Of a stretch of 18,456 nt of DNA, positions 1-6,996 are shown piece after piece; position 1 is the first letter of the stretch, and every line of letters begins with the position of its first letter. The stretch spans positions 1 through 18,456 of the forward strand of contig JAGQYZ010000185.1 in the NCBI GenBank assembly GCA_020435865.1, given 5' to 3'. The stretch is from Aequorivita sp. Lineage in GTDB: Bacteria; Bacteroidota; Bacteroidia; Flavobacteriales; Flavobacteriaceae. Position numbers and translations under genes: made by a program. Below the pieces are notes generated by a model, which was not told the origin of the DNA, did no database searches, and worked only from the letters and a program-made list of their open reading frames with translations.

Positions 1-503
1 GTAAATAGATATTCCGCATCATAAAAAGCTTGCGCTAAAACGGATAAAATTCCATAAGCTTTGCTTCCTTCTTTTTCGCAAATACGCTGTGCCACTTCTT
101 TCTGAAACATTCCTGTAAACTCGGGAATCTGGGTTTTCCATTCTAACATTTTGAAAACAATCTGGGTTGAAATGTTATATGGAAAGTTGCCGGTAATGGC
201 GAATTGTTCCTCTCCGAAAAGTTGTGAAATATCATATTTTAAAAAATCTGCTTCCAGAATTTTGAGGTTTTTGTCAGGATAGTTTTCCTCTAAATAAACA
301 ATGGATTCCGTGTCAAGGTCCATTGCGATTACTTCAATGTTTTTTTTAATTAAATATTTGGTGAGCACGCCCATTCCGGGACCAATTTCCAATACATTTT
401 TATAGTCTTCCAGCGTCAATGTATCGGCAATTTTTTCGGCAATAGTTTCGTCTTTTAGAAAGTGTTGACCTAAGTTTTTTTTGGCACGTACTTCTTTTCC
501 CAT
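1..503 (-). CDS. rsmA: 16S rRNA adenine dimethyltransferase RsmA/KsgA (partial, 3' end outside window)
   Basis: RsmA dimethylates two adjacent adenines in the 3'-terminal helix 45 loop of 16S rRNA, using S-adenosylmethionine, late in small-subunit assembly. About 167 N-terminal residues are visible. They begin [16 protein letters not shown], where NLGQHFL is the family's N-terminal signature. The SAM-binding motif I follows as [11 protein letters not shown], then an acidic motif II region (VIAMDLD), and then GNFPYNIST, the NLPYNIS-like catalytic motif. The gene runs off the left edge, so its C-terminus is not seen. The ATG overlaps the TGA of the upstream DUF4286 gene by one base (TGATG), which indicates translational coupling. 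It is the last visible gene of the minus-strand operon starting at 2615. The identification is firm. Confidence 0.95.
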   Translation of the reverse strand, partial: MGKEVRAKKNLGQHFLKDETIAEKIADTLTLEDYKNVLEIGPGMGVLTKYLIKKNIEVIAMDLDTESIVYLEENYPDKNLKILEADFLKYDISQLFGEEQFAITGNFPYNISTQIVFKMLEWKTQIPEFTGMFQKEVAQRICEKEGSKAYGILSVLAQAFYDAEYLF

Positions 504-811
504 CAGTGTTCACTTACAATTTCAAGTTCGGTACGGAAGGCTACAAATTTTCCTTCAAAGGGTTTGCTCTGCGCCCGGAGTTCTGCAGCATTTTCGGCAT
601 AGTATTTCTGAAGCATTTCCTTGCTGTCGGTTGTATATTGAACAGAATAGGTAATACCACCCATTTCTTCTTCAATAATCACGCGCGACATAAGCGCCTT
701 ACTGAATTTTCCTGTGGCGAGCATTGCAGGAATGTGTTCGGTTTTCATCCAATCAAGCCAGCGGTCGTGGATGGTTTCTTCTATGTTTATAGTTACGTTG
801 TAGATGTACAT
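503..811 (-). CDS. DUF4286 family protein
   Basis: This is a 102-residue cytoplasmic protein without signal peptide or membrane segment. It begins [18 protein letters not shown] and matches the DUF4286 family as I know it from Bacteroidota, where it commonly sits beside rsmA. No function is established. The alternating pattern of a short beta strand (YIYNVTINI), a helix ([17 protein letters not shown]), more strands ([17 protein letters not shown]) and a second helix ([20 protein letters not shown]) suggests a ferredoxin-like or dimeric alpha-beta barrel fold; that is my inference. Its stop codon overlaps the rsmA start by one base, and it starts 22 bases after the TPR gene ends, so the three genes are probably co-transcribed. 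A role connected with rRNA modification is suggested only by this coupling. Confidence 0.85.
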   Translation of the reverse strand: MYIYNVTINIEETIHDRWLDWMKTEHIPAMLATGKFSKALMSRVIIEEEMGGITYSVQYTTDSKEMLQKYYAENAAELRAQSKPFEGKFVAFRTELEIVSEH

Positions 812-833
812 TTTAAAATTTCAAATTTGGTGC

Positions 834-2615
834 TTAATTAATAGCGTCACCACGCAAAGAACGATATTTCTTCCGCGCATCCACAAAATAAATACTGTCC
901 GCAAAGTTGAAAATAATTGCCTCGTATTGTGCTTTTGCCTTATCGGGTTGATTTAATTTTTCTTCGTAAATTTTTGCCAAACGGTAATGCGCATCGTCGG
1001 CTAAAATATCATCATTGTAAAACTCTATTATTTTGAGGTAATTGGCTTCGGCTTTTTCGTATTCGCCATTCTTTTCATAAATCTCACCTTGTTTTAAAAG
1101 TGCCTCGTCTTCTATTTTTTCGCCTTTGTTGTTGGTTAAAATATCTTCTAAAGTAGCAATAGCTTCAGCATCTTTATCCTGAAATTCCAAAAGGTCGGCG
1201 CGAGCATATTTCTTTAAAGCAGTCTGGGTAGAATCTTCCAAAGAATTATCACGAATCAACAAACTGAGCTGCATGGCGTCGTTCGCCATTAATTGTGAAG
1301 TAGATTTTTTCAAGACATCTAGCTGTACCTGCGCCCATTCAAAATCGCCTTTAAAATAGCTGGTTCTCGCAACTTTAAAACGTGCTTCCTGCGCCAAAAC
1401 GTCGCTCTGTACTTTCTTCTGGATTTGGGAATAGTAAATTAAAGCTTCGTTGAATTTTTCGTCAAAAACCAAAATATCTGCCAGTTCCATTTTTACCCGT
1501 GCCTTTTGGTAGGGCGTTAAATCTTGTTTGGCTAAAAATTTTAGGTTTTCAATGGCTAGCTCTTTTTTATTGTCCTGAAATGCCAAAAAATGGTTATAGT
1601 CTATTTGAAGCAAATAGGTTTCACGGTTTCGTCCAAACTCGTCCAACAGCTTTTCAAACTTTTTTTCAACGTCTGCATACTCCTTGGGCTTGGCAGTTTT
1701 CACTTCCATTTTCATCAAGATTTGGTTTCCCTGAAGTTTGTTTTGAGATGTGAATGAATTGTCAATAATGTAGTTTACTATTTCCCTTCCGGTTTCGTAA
1801 TCTTCATCGGCAATGGCAATATATGCTAGATCCGTAATTCCGCTTAAATCTTCGCCAATACGTCTGTAGATCGCTTTTTCTTGGGTAAATGCTTTTTTAT
1901 ATTCCTTTTGTTGAATGAACAACCAGCTTAGCAAATCATTGTAAAGGATATCTGGATTTTGCTGTGATCGCTGAAGCAATATTTTTTTAAGAATAATATT
2001 TGCCTCATTAGCCGGGTCTTCCGTGGTATAAAGACTAAAATAGCGTTGCGCCACCGCTTTAAAACTCAAATTTTTCTCGATTAGATTTAAGTAGCTGTCA
2101 AACATTTTTTCTAGCTTTCCCTGTTCACCATAAATCTGTGCAAGCTGAGCATTAAAATCCATTTTATCACTAAGAGCCATTGCTTTTTCATAAGTAGATA
2201 CGGCTTCATCTAGCAAGCTGTATTTTTGAAAAGTGGCTCCAATGTTATATGCAAAATTTGGGTTATTATCCAATATTTTAATTGCTTTATTGAAATATTC
2301 TGAAGCAAGTTCAGTATTGTTTTGAAGGGAATAATTGTATCCCAGTTCTACATAAAGTTGTGGAAAATTACGGCCATCTTCTAGTTTTTCTTTTAATAGT
2401 TTTTCTGCTTCAGAGAAATTTTCGAGTTGTTGGTTGGCGGCTACCATTGCCATAAAATAATCCAAGCGATAGGGATTTTGCTTGCTCAGTTTTTCATAGA
2501 TGCTCAAAGCTTTTTGAAATTGGCCTTGTTCATAATAATTATTGGCTAAAGCGTCGCTTTGCGAAAAGCCTACTGTAGCTGTAAAGAGAAATAAAATAAA
2601 ACAAATTTTGCGCAT
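834..2615 (-). CDS. Secreted/periplasmic tetratricopeptide repeat protein
   Basis: The protein has 593 residues from the preferred start and begins with a Sec signal peptide (MRKICFILFLFTATVGFSQ). The mature part is helical and rich in TPR units. Examples are NYYEQGQFQKALSIYEKL near residue 30 and YNIGATFQKYSLLDEAVSTY near 130. Another cluster lies in the last 220 residues, including KQGEIYEKNGEYEKAEANY and HYRLAKIYEEKLNQPDKA. TPRs mediate protein-protein contacts, so a periplasmic scaffold or chaperone-like role is plausible but unproven. An in-frame ATG at 2636 would add seven residues (MFHYIYG) before the signal peptide. I prefer the ATG at 2615 because the signal peptide then starts at residue 1. 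It heads the operon with the DUF4286 gene and rsmA. The tail resembles TPR proteins of the YbgF/BamD type, but I cannot assign it to either. Confidence 0.85.
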   Translation of the reverse strand: MRKICFILFLFTATVGFSQSDALANNYYEQGQFQKALSIYEKLSKQNPYRLDYFMAMVAANQQLENFSEAEKLLKEKLEDGRNFPQLYVELGYNYSLQNNTELASEYFNKAIKILDNNPNFAYNIGATFQKYSLLDEAVSTYEKAMALSDKMDFNAQLAQIYGEQGKLEKMFDSYLNLIEKNLSFKAVAQRYFSLYTTEDPANEANIILKKILLQRSQQNPDILYNDLLSWLFIQQKEYKKAFTQEKAIYRRIGEDLSGITDLAYIAIADEDYETGREIVNYIIDNSFTSQNKLQGNQILMKMEVKTAKPKEYADVEKKFEKLLDEFGRNRETYLLQIDYNHFLAFQDNKKELAIENLKFLAKQDLTPYQKARVKMELADILVFDEKFNEALIYYSQIQKKVQSDVLAQEARFKVARTSYFKGDFEWAQVQLDVLKKSTSQLMANDAMQLSLLIRDNSLEDSTQTALKKYARADLLEFQDKDAEAIATLEDILTNNKGEKIEDEALLKQGEIYEKNGEYEKAEANYLKIIEFYNDDILADDAHYRLAKIYEEKLNQPDKAKAQYEAIIFNFADSIYFVDARKKYRSLRGDAIN

Positions 2616-2619
2616 GCCG

Positions 2620-2627
2620 TAAATATA
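2620..2627 (-). promoter_or_regulatory. Possible -7 promoter element of the TPR-DUF4286-rsmA operon
   Basis: On the minus strand the box reads TATATTTA, seven of eight positions of the Bacteroidota -7 consensus TAnnTTTG. It is followed by CGGC and then the ATG at 2615. No convincing -33 TTG lies at the usual distance. If it is used, the transcript would start at or within a base or two of the ATG. The evidence is moderate to weak because the sequence is AT-rich. Confidence 0.3.
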
Positions 2628-2656
2628 ATGAAACATCCACGATTAATTTTAAACAC

Positions 2657-2689
2657 ACAGATGAATGTCTATTTGGATATTCCATCTGT
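2657..2689 (-). repeat. Imperfect inverted repeat upstream of the TPR operon
   Basis: The arms ACAGATG and CATCTGT pair perfectly. They extend inward by AAT/ATT with one bulged C, giving about 10 base pairs around a 12-base loop. It lies about 42 bases upstream of the TPR gene start and downstream of the terminator of the preceding gene. It has no U-tract, so it is not an obvious terminator. It could be an operator or chance. Confidence 0.25.
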
Positions 2690-2803
2690 CCTTTAAAAAA
2701 CAAATATTATAGTCAGATGAAATGACCTGATAGCAATTGGATTCTGAAAATATTTATCAAAAACAAAGCCGAGATCTTTATTTTTAAACGAAAACTATAT
2801 TAA

Positions 2804-2834
2804 TAAAAAAAGGGTCGCCGTAAAGCGAACCCTT
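2804..2834 (-). terminator. Intrinsic terminator after the T9SS Asp-box protein gene
   Basis: Read on the minus strand, AAGGGT-CGC pairs with GCG-ACCCTT, leaving one bulged T and a six-base loop. A run of seven T follows directly. It lies 27 bases past the stop codon of the gene ending at 2861. This is a textbook rho-independent structure in the correct orientation. Confidence 0.85.
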
Positions 2835-2860
2835 CTTATCAACATCAAACAATCTCCTCT

Positions 2861-4576
2861 TTATTGTTTAATGAATTTGTATGTGGCAGCATTGCCATCT
2901 ATCATAGCCTTCATTATGTAAACTCCTGGTGTTAGGGATGCAATGTTTATTGAAGTTTCATTTTGGTTTATTGAAGTTTCTAAAACTTTTTGCCCTAATA
3001 AAGAAAACATTGAAACACTTTCAATTGTATTGTTTGCTGAAAGGTTCAAAACGTCTTGAGCAGGATTTGGATAGAACTTGAAGCCTTCAAAGCTGTTTTC
3101 GTCAATGCCAATCAAAACTGTTTTGGCATCAAAATACAAATTGAACCCAAAACTGCCAGATGTTCCGGCAAAAGCCATGCAAGGAAGTCCGTCATTGGTT
3201 TCTGCAATAGCTGATGGGAATCCGTCAAATACATCAAGCCCATTATCTCCAACTCCTTCATAAGGGGAGAATGCAGATCCGTCATATTGACGTGAACGGT
3301 TAACATCGTCTTCTGAATTGTCTATTCGATCCCGCACATAGGAGGTTTCCATTAATTCTACTGGACCAGCTGTACTCATCCAAGTATCAATATGTGCAAT
3401 GTTATAATCTGGGGTTGTAGTTATATAAGTGAGGGGCGTATAAGCGGCTCCATTTTCTCTTATGTATGCTTGCCCACTATAGTTGTCTGAACTTCCTGCA
3501 GCACGTGATGAGGAAAGGATTAAAACCTTATCTGTTGCAAAGCTCTTACGTGTTGCCCGAATGGTTGGGTTAAGGGTTTCTGTTGTTGCCCCAGCAACAA
3601 CAGTTTCATTTGCGCCCCAAGAGGCAGGGTCGTTATAATTTGAATTTGCTGCAGCATATAAGCTTCCAGAGCTTGCTCCGGTAAATGTAGTATAGCACCC
3701 GCCATTTAGGCCATAGCTAAACTCTACTTGTTGCCCACAAAGACCTAGGGTTACTTCATCTACCCAGTCAAATCCATAACTTCCAGCAGTACTTCTTGCA
3801 GAATGAACTTCTGTACAACTTGTAGTTTTTTGATAAGTTGCAAATACCCGTTGTGCATCTGTACTTACTGGATAGTTGGCGTCTGCACCAAAATCTGTAA
3901 CATCGGTAGAAATGGTATCGAAATCAAAAGCTCCAGTGGCCATATTCCATCTAAGGGCTTGAAAAACCCCATTTTGAAACATTGAATAAACGAGCAAATA
4001 CTCATCGCCGGTTCCGTCTAAGGTGATTACCTGTATTTTTGAGAAAAAAGAACTACTTACAGGCAGGTCTTTCCATAGCTCGAAAGTATTTCCTCCGTCT
4101 AAGGATCGGTAGATGTAAATATTTGAATCTGAACCACCGCCAGTAAAGTTTTCGAAAGCAGCAATATAGATATCCCCGTCTGTGGTAACATCCATATCCA
4201 GCCCGTCAATAAAGCCAGTTCTCAATAATTTATCTGTATCCCAATCTTCGGGGGCTCTTGATTGCTCTGTGCGCTCTGGTATAAGAGTTGGACGATAGCT
4301 ACCATCTCCACCAAGTGGATAATTGATTGTTTCTACTGGCCTGTATAGTGCCGCCACATTTGGGTCAATTTCTTGCCATGCATTTTTTATGGCAAGTCTG
4401 TTGGCGTTAATCTCGGCCGCCGTGCCGTTTTGCTCTAGAGCCTTTGCTTGTTGGTACAAAGCTTCAAGCGCTTGTGTTCTTTCAGGAATAACAATAGTAT
4501 TCCCGCTTAAATCTGACTGTGCTATTCCTGTAATGATACAAAGTGAGCACATTAAAAAGGTAATTACATTTTTCAT
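2861..4576 (-). CDS. T9SS-exported protein with Asp-box motif and type A sorting domain
   Basis: The protein has 571 residues. A Sec signal peptide occupies residues 1-19 (MKNVITFLMCSLCIITGIAQ, cleavage near Q20). A helical stretch follows at about 33-72. The central region is beta-rich with many Gly, Ser, Thr and Asn. It includes a clear BNR/Asp-box (RSLDGGNTF, 157-165), the turn seen in sialidase-like beta-propellers. The last 72 residues form a Por secretion-system C-terminal domain: YPNPAQDVLNLS at 502, then SMFSLLGQKVLE, SLTPGVYIMKA and a terminal YKFIKQ. The protein should therefore cross the outer membrane through the type IX system and be attached to the surface or released. No catalytic residues can be assigned, so sialidase activity should not be assumed. 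A promoter box lies about 80 bases upstream and a terminator directly downstream, which points to a single-gene unit. Confidence 0.85.
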   Translation of the reverse strand: MKNVITFLMCSLCIITGIAQSDLSGNTIVIPERTQALEALYQQAKALEQNGTAAEINANRLAIKNAWQEIDPNVAALYRPVETINYPLGGDGSYRPTLIPERTEQSRAPEDWDTDKLLRTGFIDGLDMDVTTDGDIYIAAFENFTGGGSDSNIYIYRSLDGGNTFELWKDLPVSSSFFSKIQVITLDGTGDEYLLVYSMFQNGVFQALRWNMATGAFDFDTISTDVTDFGADANYPVSTDAQRVFATYQKTTSCTEVHSARSTAGSYGFDWVDEVTLGLCGQQVEFSYGLNGGCYTTFTGASSGSLYAAANSNYNDPASWGANETVVAGATTETLNPTIRATRKSFATDKVLILSSSRAAGSSDNYSGQAYIRENGAAYTPLTYITTTPDYNIAHIDTWMSTAGPVELMETSYVRDRIDNSEDDVNRSRQYDGSAFSPYEGVGDNGLDVFDGFPSAIAETNDGLPCMAFAGTSGSFGFNLYFDAKTVLIGIDENSFEGFKFYPNPAQDVLNLSANNTIESVSMFSLLGQKVLETSINQNETSINIASLTPGVYIMKAMIDGNAATYKFIKQ

Positions 4577-4657
4577 GATTACATGTTTTTAATTAATACT
4601 TGTTTATTTCACTTTATAATTGAGGAGTAAATATTAGTGAGTGATTTAAATCTGCCA

Positions 4658-4665
4658 CAAATCTA
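4658..4665 (-). promoter_or_regulatory. Putative -7 promoter element of the T9SS Asp-box protein gene
   Basis: The minus strand reads TAGATTTG, a full match to TAnnTTTG. Transcription would start near 4654 and leave a leader of roughly 78 bases before the ATG at 4576. No good -33 TTG is visible at 17-23 bases upstream, so confidence is moderate. Confidence 0.4.
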
Positions 4666-4732
4666 TAGGATGTAGTAAACGAAGAGTATGACTATTGTAA
4701 CAAACTATATAACAGATGTAACACAAAACAGG

Positions 4733-4764
4733 AAAAGCCGAAAACACAGAGGTTTTCGGCTTTT
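4733..4764 (-). terminator. Intrinsic terminator after the lipoprotein gene
   Basis: A perfect 13-base-pair stem (AAAAGCCGAAAAC with GTTTTCGGCTTTT) encloses a six-base loop. The A-rich and T-rich ends make it symmetrical, so it could act in both directions. It starts 23 bases after the stop codon of the lipoprotein gene ending at 4787 and separates that gene from the T9SS gene downstream. Confidence 0.85.
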
Positions 4765-4786
4765 AAATAGCTTTTAAATGTTTTAT

Positions 4787-5389
4787 TTAACCCAATTTAT
4801 CCAAATCTATTTCGTCAATTGCATCCCAGGTTTCATCAAGATCCATATTATTTCCTTTTGCTTCTAGATAGAAACGGTTACCTTCCATAAGTTGAATTGT
4901 ACTGTTGTTATTTCCTGAACGATATTCCTCAATAGCTTTTGTGCCATTTTTGGTTACGGTTCTTCGGGAACCGTTTTCGCTTTCTTCTTCAAAATCCTGA
5001 CTCATTACCATTCTTATTCCTGCTGTTGCTGCAGCGCCTACTTGTCCAGCACCGTCAATGATGTTTATGGTAAATTTCTTTGATTTGTCTTCATTGGCAT
5101 AAGCAGCTTCAATAGAAGAGATGTTCATCATTCCCGCTTGGCCTGCTTTATAACTGATGCGTTTCATACCGTTCACTTCATCGGGTAACCAAGATTTTAA
5201 TTCTTCATTGGTCAGTGGAGTTTTTTCTTGCAGCTCTTTAATATCATCTTGCATTTTGGTCATTTCTTGCACCGCATTGGTCGTATTAGAAACTGCTTCT
5301 TTTGTTTCTTTTATTTTTTTACTCACGGGATTGTCTTTACAACCTATGAAAGCTGAAAAAACAAAAAGAGCTAATACATACTTTTTCAT
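4787..5389 (-). CDS. Lipoprotein of unknown function
   Basis: The protein has 200 residues. A lipoprotein signal (MKKYVLALFVFSAFIGC) ends in a lipobox with the lipidated cysteine at residue 17. Residues 22-58 are charged and helical (VSKKIKETKEAVSNTTNAVQ and following) and probably form a coiled coil or stalk. The C-terminal globular part, about 60-200, starts LTNEELKSWLPDEVNGMKR. It contains alternating strands (KFTINIID, TIQLMEG, FYLEAKG) and ends in an acidic helix. The three residues after the cysteine (KDN) do not form the acidic cluster linked to surface export in some Bacteroidota, so a periplasm-facing anchor is my guess. I do not recognise a named family. It appears monocistronic, with its own terminator. 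Confidence 0.75.
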   Translation of the reverse strand: MKKYVLALFVFSAFIGCKDNPVSKKIKETKEAVSNTTNAVQEMTKMQDDIKELQEKTPLTNEELKSWLPDEVNGMKRISYKAGQAGMMNISSIEAAYANEDKSKKFTINIIDGAGQVGAAATAGIRMVMSQDFEEESENGSRRTVTKNGTKAIEEYRSGNNNSTIQLMEGNRFYLEAKGNNMDLDETWDAIDEIDLDKLG

Positions 5390-5481
5390 AATTGGATATT
5401 TTAGTTAGTGAATATTTAAGTTAAATTTTAAACACTAATATAGTCAATATCAATAAAATATGAAAAAGTTATGATGAATAA

Positions 5482-6045
5482 TTACATTTCGGAAGCTACC
5501 TTTTCAAGCTCGGCATACCAGTTTTCGCCGAATTTTCTAATGAGTGCCGTTTTTACAAATTTATAAACTGGCACTTTCAATTCTTTTCCCAAAACACAGG
5601 CATCATCACAAATGGGCCAGCGGTGATAGTTCACGGCTGCAAATTCGCTATATTCTTGAATTCGAACAGGATATAAATGACAAGAAATAGGTTTTCTAAA
5701 ATCAATAACGCCAGCGTTGAAGGCGTCTTCAATACCACAGCTCGCAATGCCTTTATCCGTAAAAGTTACGTATGTACATTCCTTACCCTCCACTAATGGA
5801 GTTTCCAGTTCGTCAAGGTCTGTTTTAATATGAGTGCCCTGTTTTTCAATTGCTTTAATCCCTTCGGGACGAAGAAAAGGTTTCACTTTAGGATATATTT
5901 CTTTAAGAATTTTTACCTCCTCTTCAGTTACAGGCGCTCCCGCTTCCCCTTCGATGCAACAGGCGCCTTTGCAGGCATTAAGGTTACACACAAAATCTTT
6001 TTCGATTATGTCTTCGGAAACTATTGTTTTGCCAAGTTGAAACAT
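5482..6045 (-). CDS. DUF3109 family cysteine-rich protein
   Basis: The protein has 187 residues and no signal peptide. Nine cysteines are present (20, 25, 29, 30, 90, 103, 122, 146, 150). The first four lie in CNLNACKGACC and later ones in SCHLYPV and CDDAC. This pattern matches DUF3109, which is related to the YkgJ-type CxxC group thought to bind zinc or an iron-sulfur cluster. The metal and function are not established, and metal binding here is inferred from the cysteine pattern. The gene stands alone on the minus strand and is divergent from marC. A full TAnnTTTG box ends four bases before its ATG, so the transcript may lack a leader. Confidence 0.85.
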   Translation of the reverse strand: MFQLGKTIVSEDIIEKDFVCNLNACKGACCIEGEAGAPVTEEEVKILKEIYPKVKPFLRPEGIKAIEKQGTHIKTDLDELETPLVEGKECTYVTFTDKGIASCGIEDAFNAGVIDFRKPISCHLYPVRIQEYSEFAAVNYHRWPICDDACVLGKELKVPVYKFVKTALIRKFGENWYAELEKVASEM

Positions 6046-6049
6046 GCCG

Positions 6050-6057
6050 CAAAACTA
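6050..6057 (-). promoter_or_regulatory. -7 promoter element of the DUF3109 gene
   Basis: The minus strand reads TAGTTTTG, a full match to TAnnTTTG, followed by CGGC and the ATG at 6045. A TTTTTG sequence 22 bases upstream could serve as the -33 element. The predicted start site falls at or next to the ATG. Confidence 0.5.
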
Positions 6058-6172
6058 TGAAATTCCAGTATACAAATGACAAAAACCAAATAAAACGCAA
6101 AGATCAATTTCCTGCTAGAATTAAAAAGTATTTATAATTGCCCATTTATTTCAAAAGACGAAACAATAAGCC

Positions 6173-6180
6173 TAATTTTG
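6173..6180 (+). promoter_or_regulatory. -7 promoter element of the marC operon
   Basis: TAATTTTG is a full match to TAnnTTTG. The predicted start near 6184 leaves a 15-base leader before the ATG at 6199. The box overlaps an in-frame TTG at 6178, which therefore cannot be the real start codon. No clear -33 TTG is seen. Confidence 0.5.
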
Positions 6181-6198
6181 CGCCTTCAAACAATAGAT

Positions 6199-6780
6199 AT
6201 GACATTAAATTTTAAGGAAATAGTTACGGCTACAATGGTGCTTTTTGCGGTTATTGACATTATTGGTAATATTCCTATTATTATTGGTCTTCGTGAAAAA
6301 GCTGGTCATATCAATTCAGGTAAAGCTTCCATAATAGCGGCTATTGTGATGATTGTGTTTCTTTTTTTGGGTGAAAGTATTTTGAAACTTATTGGTGTTA
6401 ATGTCAATGAATTTGCAGTTGCAGGTGCACTGATTCTTTTCTTTATTGCTCTGGAAATGATTCTTGGAGTTACACTTTTTAAAGAAGGCGATAGCAATCC
6501 AGATTTGGCTACAATTTTTCCGTTGGCGTTCCCTTTACTGGCTGGCCCCGGAAGCTTAACCACCTTGCTTTCACTTCGTGCAGAATATGCCATTGAAAAT
6601 ATTATTGTGGCTATAATAATCAACATTTTTATTATTTATGCGGTTTTGAAAACATCTGGAAGACTCCAGCGTTTTCTTGGAAAAAATGGAATTGCGGTAA
6701 TTCAAAAAATATTTGGTGTAATTTTGCTGGCCATTGCAGTGAAACTTTTTACCTCAAATATTCAAGAACTCTTTAATTAA
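6199..6780 (+). CDS. MarC family integral membrane protein
   Basis: The protein has 193 residues and six predicted membrane segments, the usual size and topology for MarC. Family features visible are the N-terminal segment with FAVIDIIGNIPIIIGL (MarC proteins typically have a D-P/I-x-G-N-xP motif here), the central PLAFPLLAGPGSLTTLL, which is the conserved second-half motif, and the closing GVILLAIAVKLF helix. MarC was once linked to multiple antibiotic resistance in Escherichia coli, but that role was not upheld and the transported substrate is unknown. The ATG at 6199 is chosen because the promoter box covers the upstream in-frame TTG. It is followed after three bases by a small membrane protein gene, and the pair looks like an operon. 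Confidence 0.9.
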   Translation: MTLNFKEIVTATMVLFAVIDIIGNIPIIIGLREKAGHINSGKASIIAAIVMIVFLFLGESILKLIGVNVNEFAVAGALILFFIALEMILGVTLFKEGDSNPDLATIFPLAFPLLAGPGSLTTLLSLRAEYAIENIIVAIIINIFIIYAVLKTSGRLQRFLGKNGIAVIQKIFGVILLAIAVKLFTSNIQELFN

Positions 6781-6783
6781 AGA

Positions 6784-6984
6784 ATGATGAAAATTTTTAT
6801 CTACATTTTGATTTTGCTATCCATAGCATTGGTAATTTATAACATAACAAAACTAGATTTTGATAATTTGTTGGGAGGAGATAGTTCGGTAGCAGTAATA
6901 AGTATTTTGGCAGGATTGTGTGCTATATTGGCACTTAGTATTTTACTTATTTCAAAAAAGATTGCTTCAAAAGTAAAAAAATAG
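6784..6984 (+). CDS. Small two-helix membrane protein
   Basis: The protein has 66 residues. A first membrane helix lies at 3-20 (KIFIYILILLSIALVIYN), followed by a short acidic linker (KLDFDNLLGGDSS). A second helix is at about 36-57 (AVISILAGLCAILALSILLI) and the tail is basic (SKKIASKVKK), which suggests an N- and C-in hairpin. No family is recognised. The ATG lies four bases after the marC stop, so it is almost certainly co-transcribed and might partner MarC. The next codon is also ATG, so the start could be 6787. Its stop codon lies inside an inverted repeat shared with the convergent protease gene. Confidence 0.75.
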   Translation: MMKIFIYILILLSIALVIYNITKLDFDNLLGGDSSVAVISILAGLCAILALSILLISKKIASKVKK

Positions 6985-6996
6985 GTTTTTTACTTT
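6970..6996. terminator. Possible bidirectional terminator between convergent genes
   Basis: AAAGTAAAAAA pairs perfectly with TTTTTTACTTT around the five-base loop ATAGG, giving 11 base pairs of which one is G-C. The loop holds the TAG of the plus-strand small membrane protein, and one arm holds the TAA of the minus-strand protease. The A/T tracts give a U-run in both directions, but the stem is weak, so this is tentative. Confidence 0.4.

Noticed and set aside
506..841. Plus-strand open frame of 111 codons opposite the DUF4286 gene
   Set aside because: It is antisense to a recognised protein family and resembles no protein, so it is a shadow frame.
2616..2636. Upstream ATG at 2636 for the TPR protein
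   Set aside because: It adds MFHYIYG in front of a typical signal peptide and overlaps the possible promoter box. It cannot be fully excluded if transcription starts further upstream.
6178..6198. TTG start adding seven residues to MarC
   Set aside because: The TTG is part of the -7 promoter box at 6173-6180, so it would not lie within the transcript. The ATG at 6199 gives a normal MarC N-terminus.
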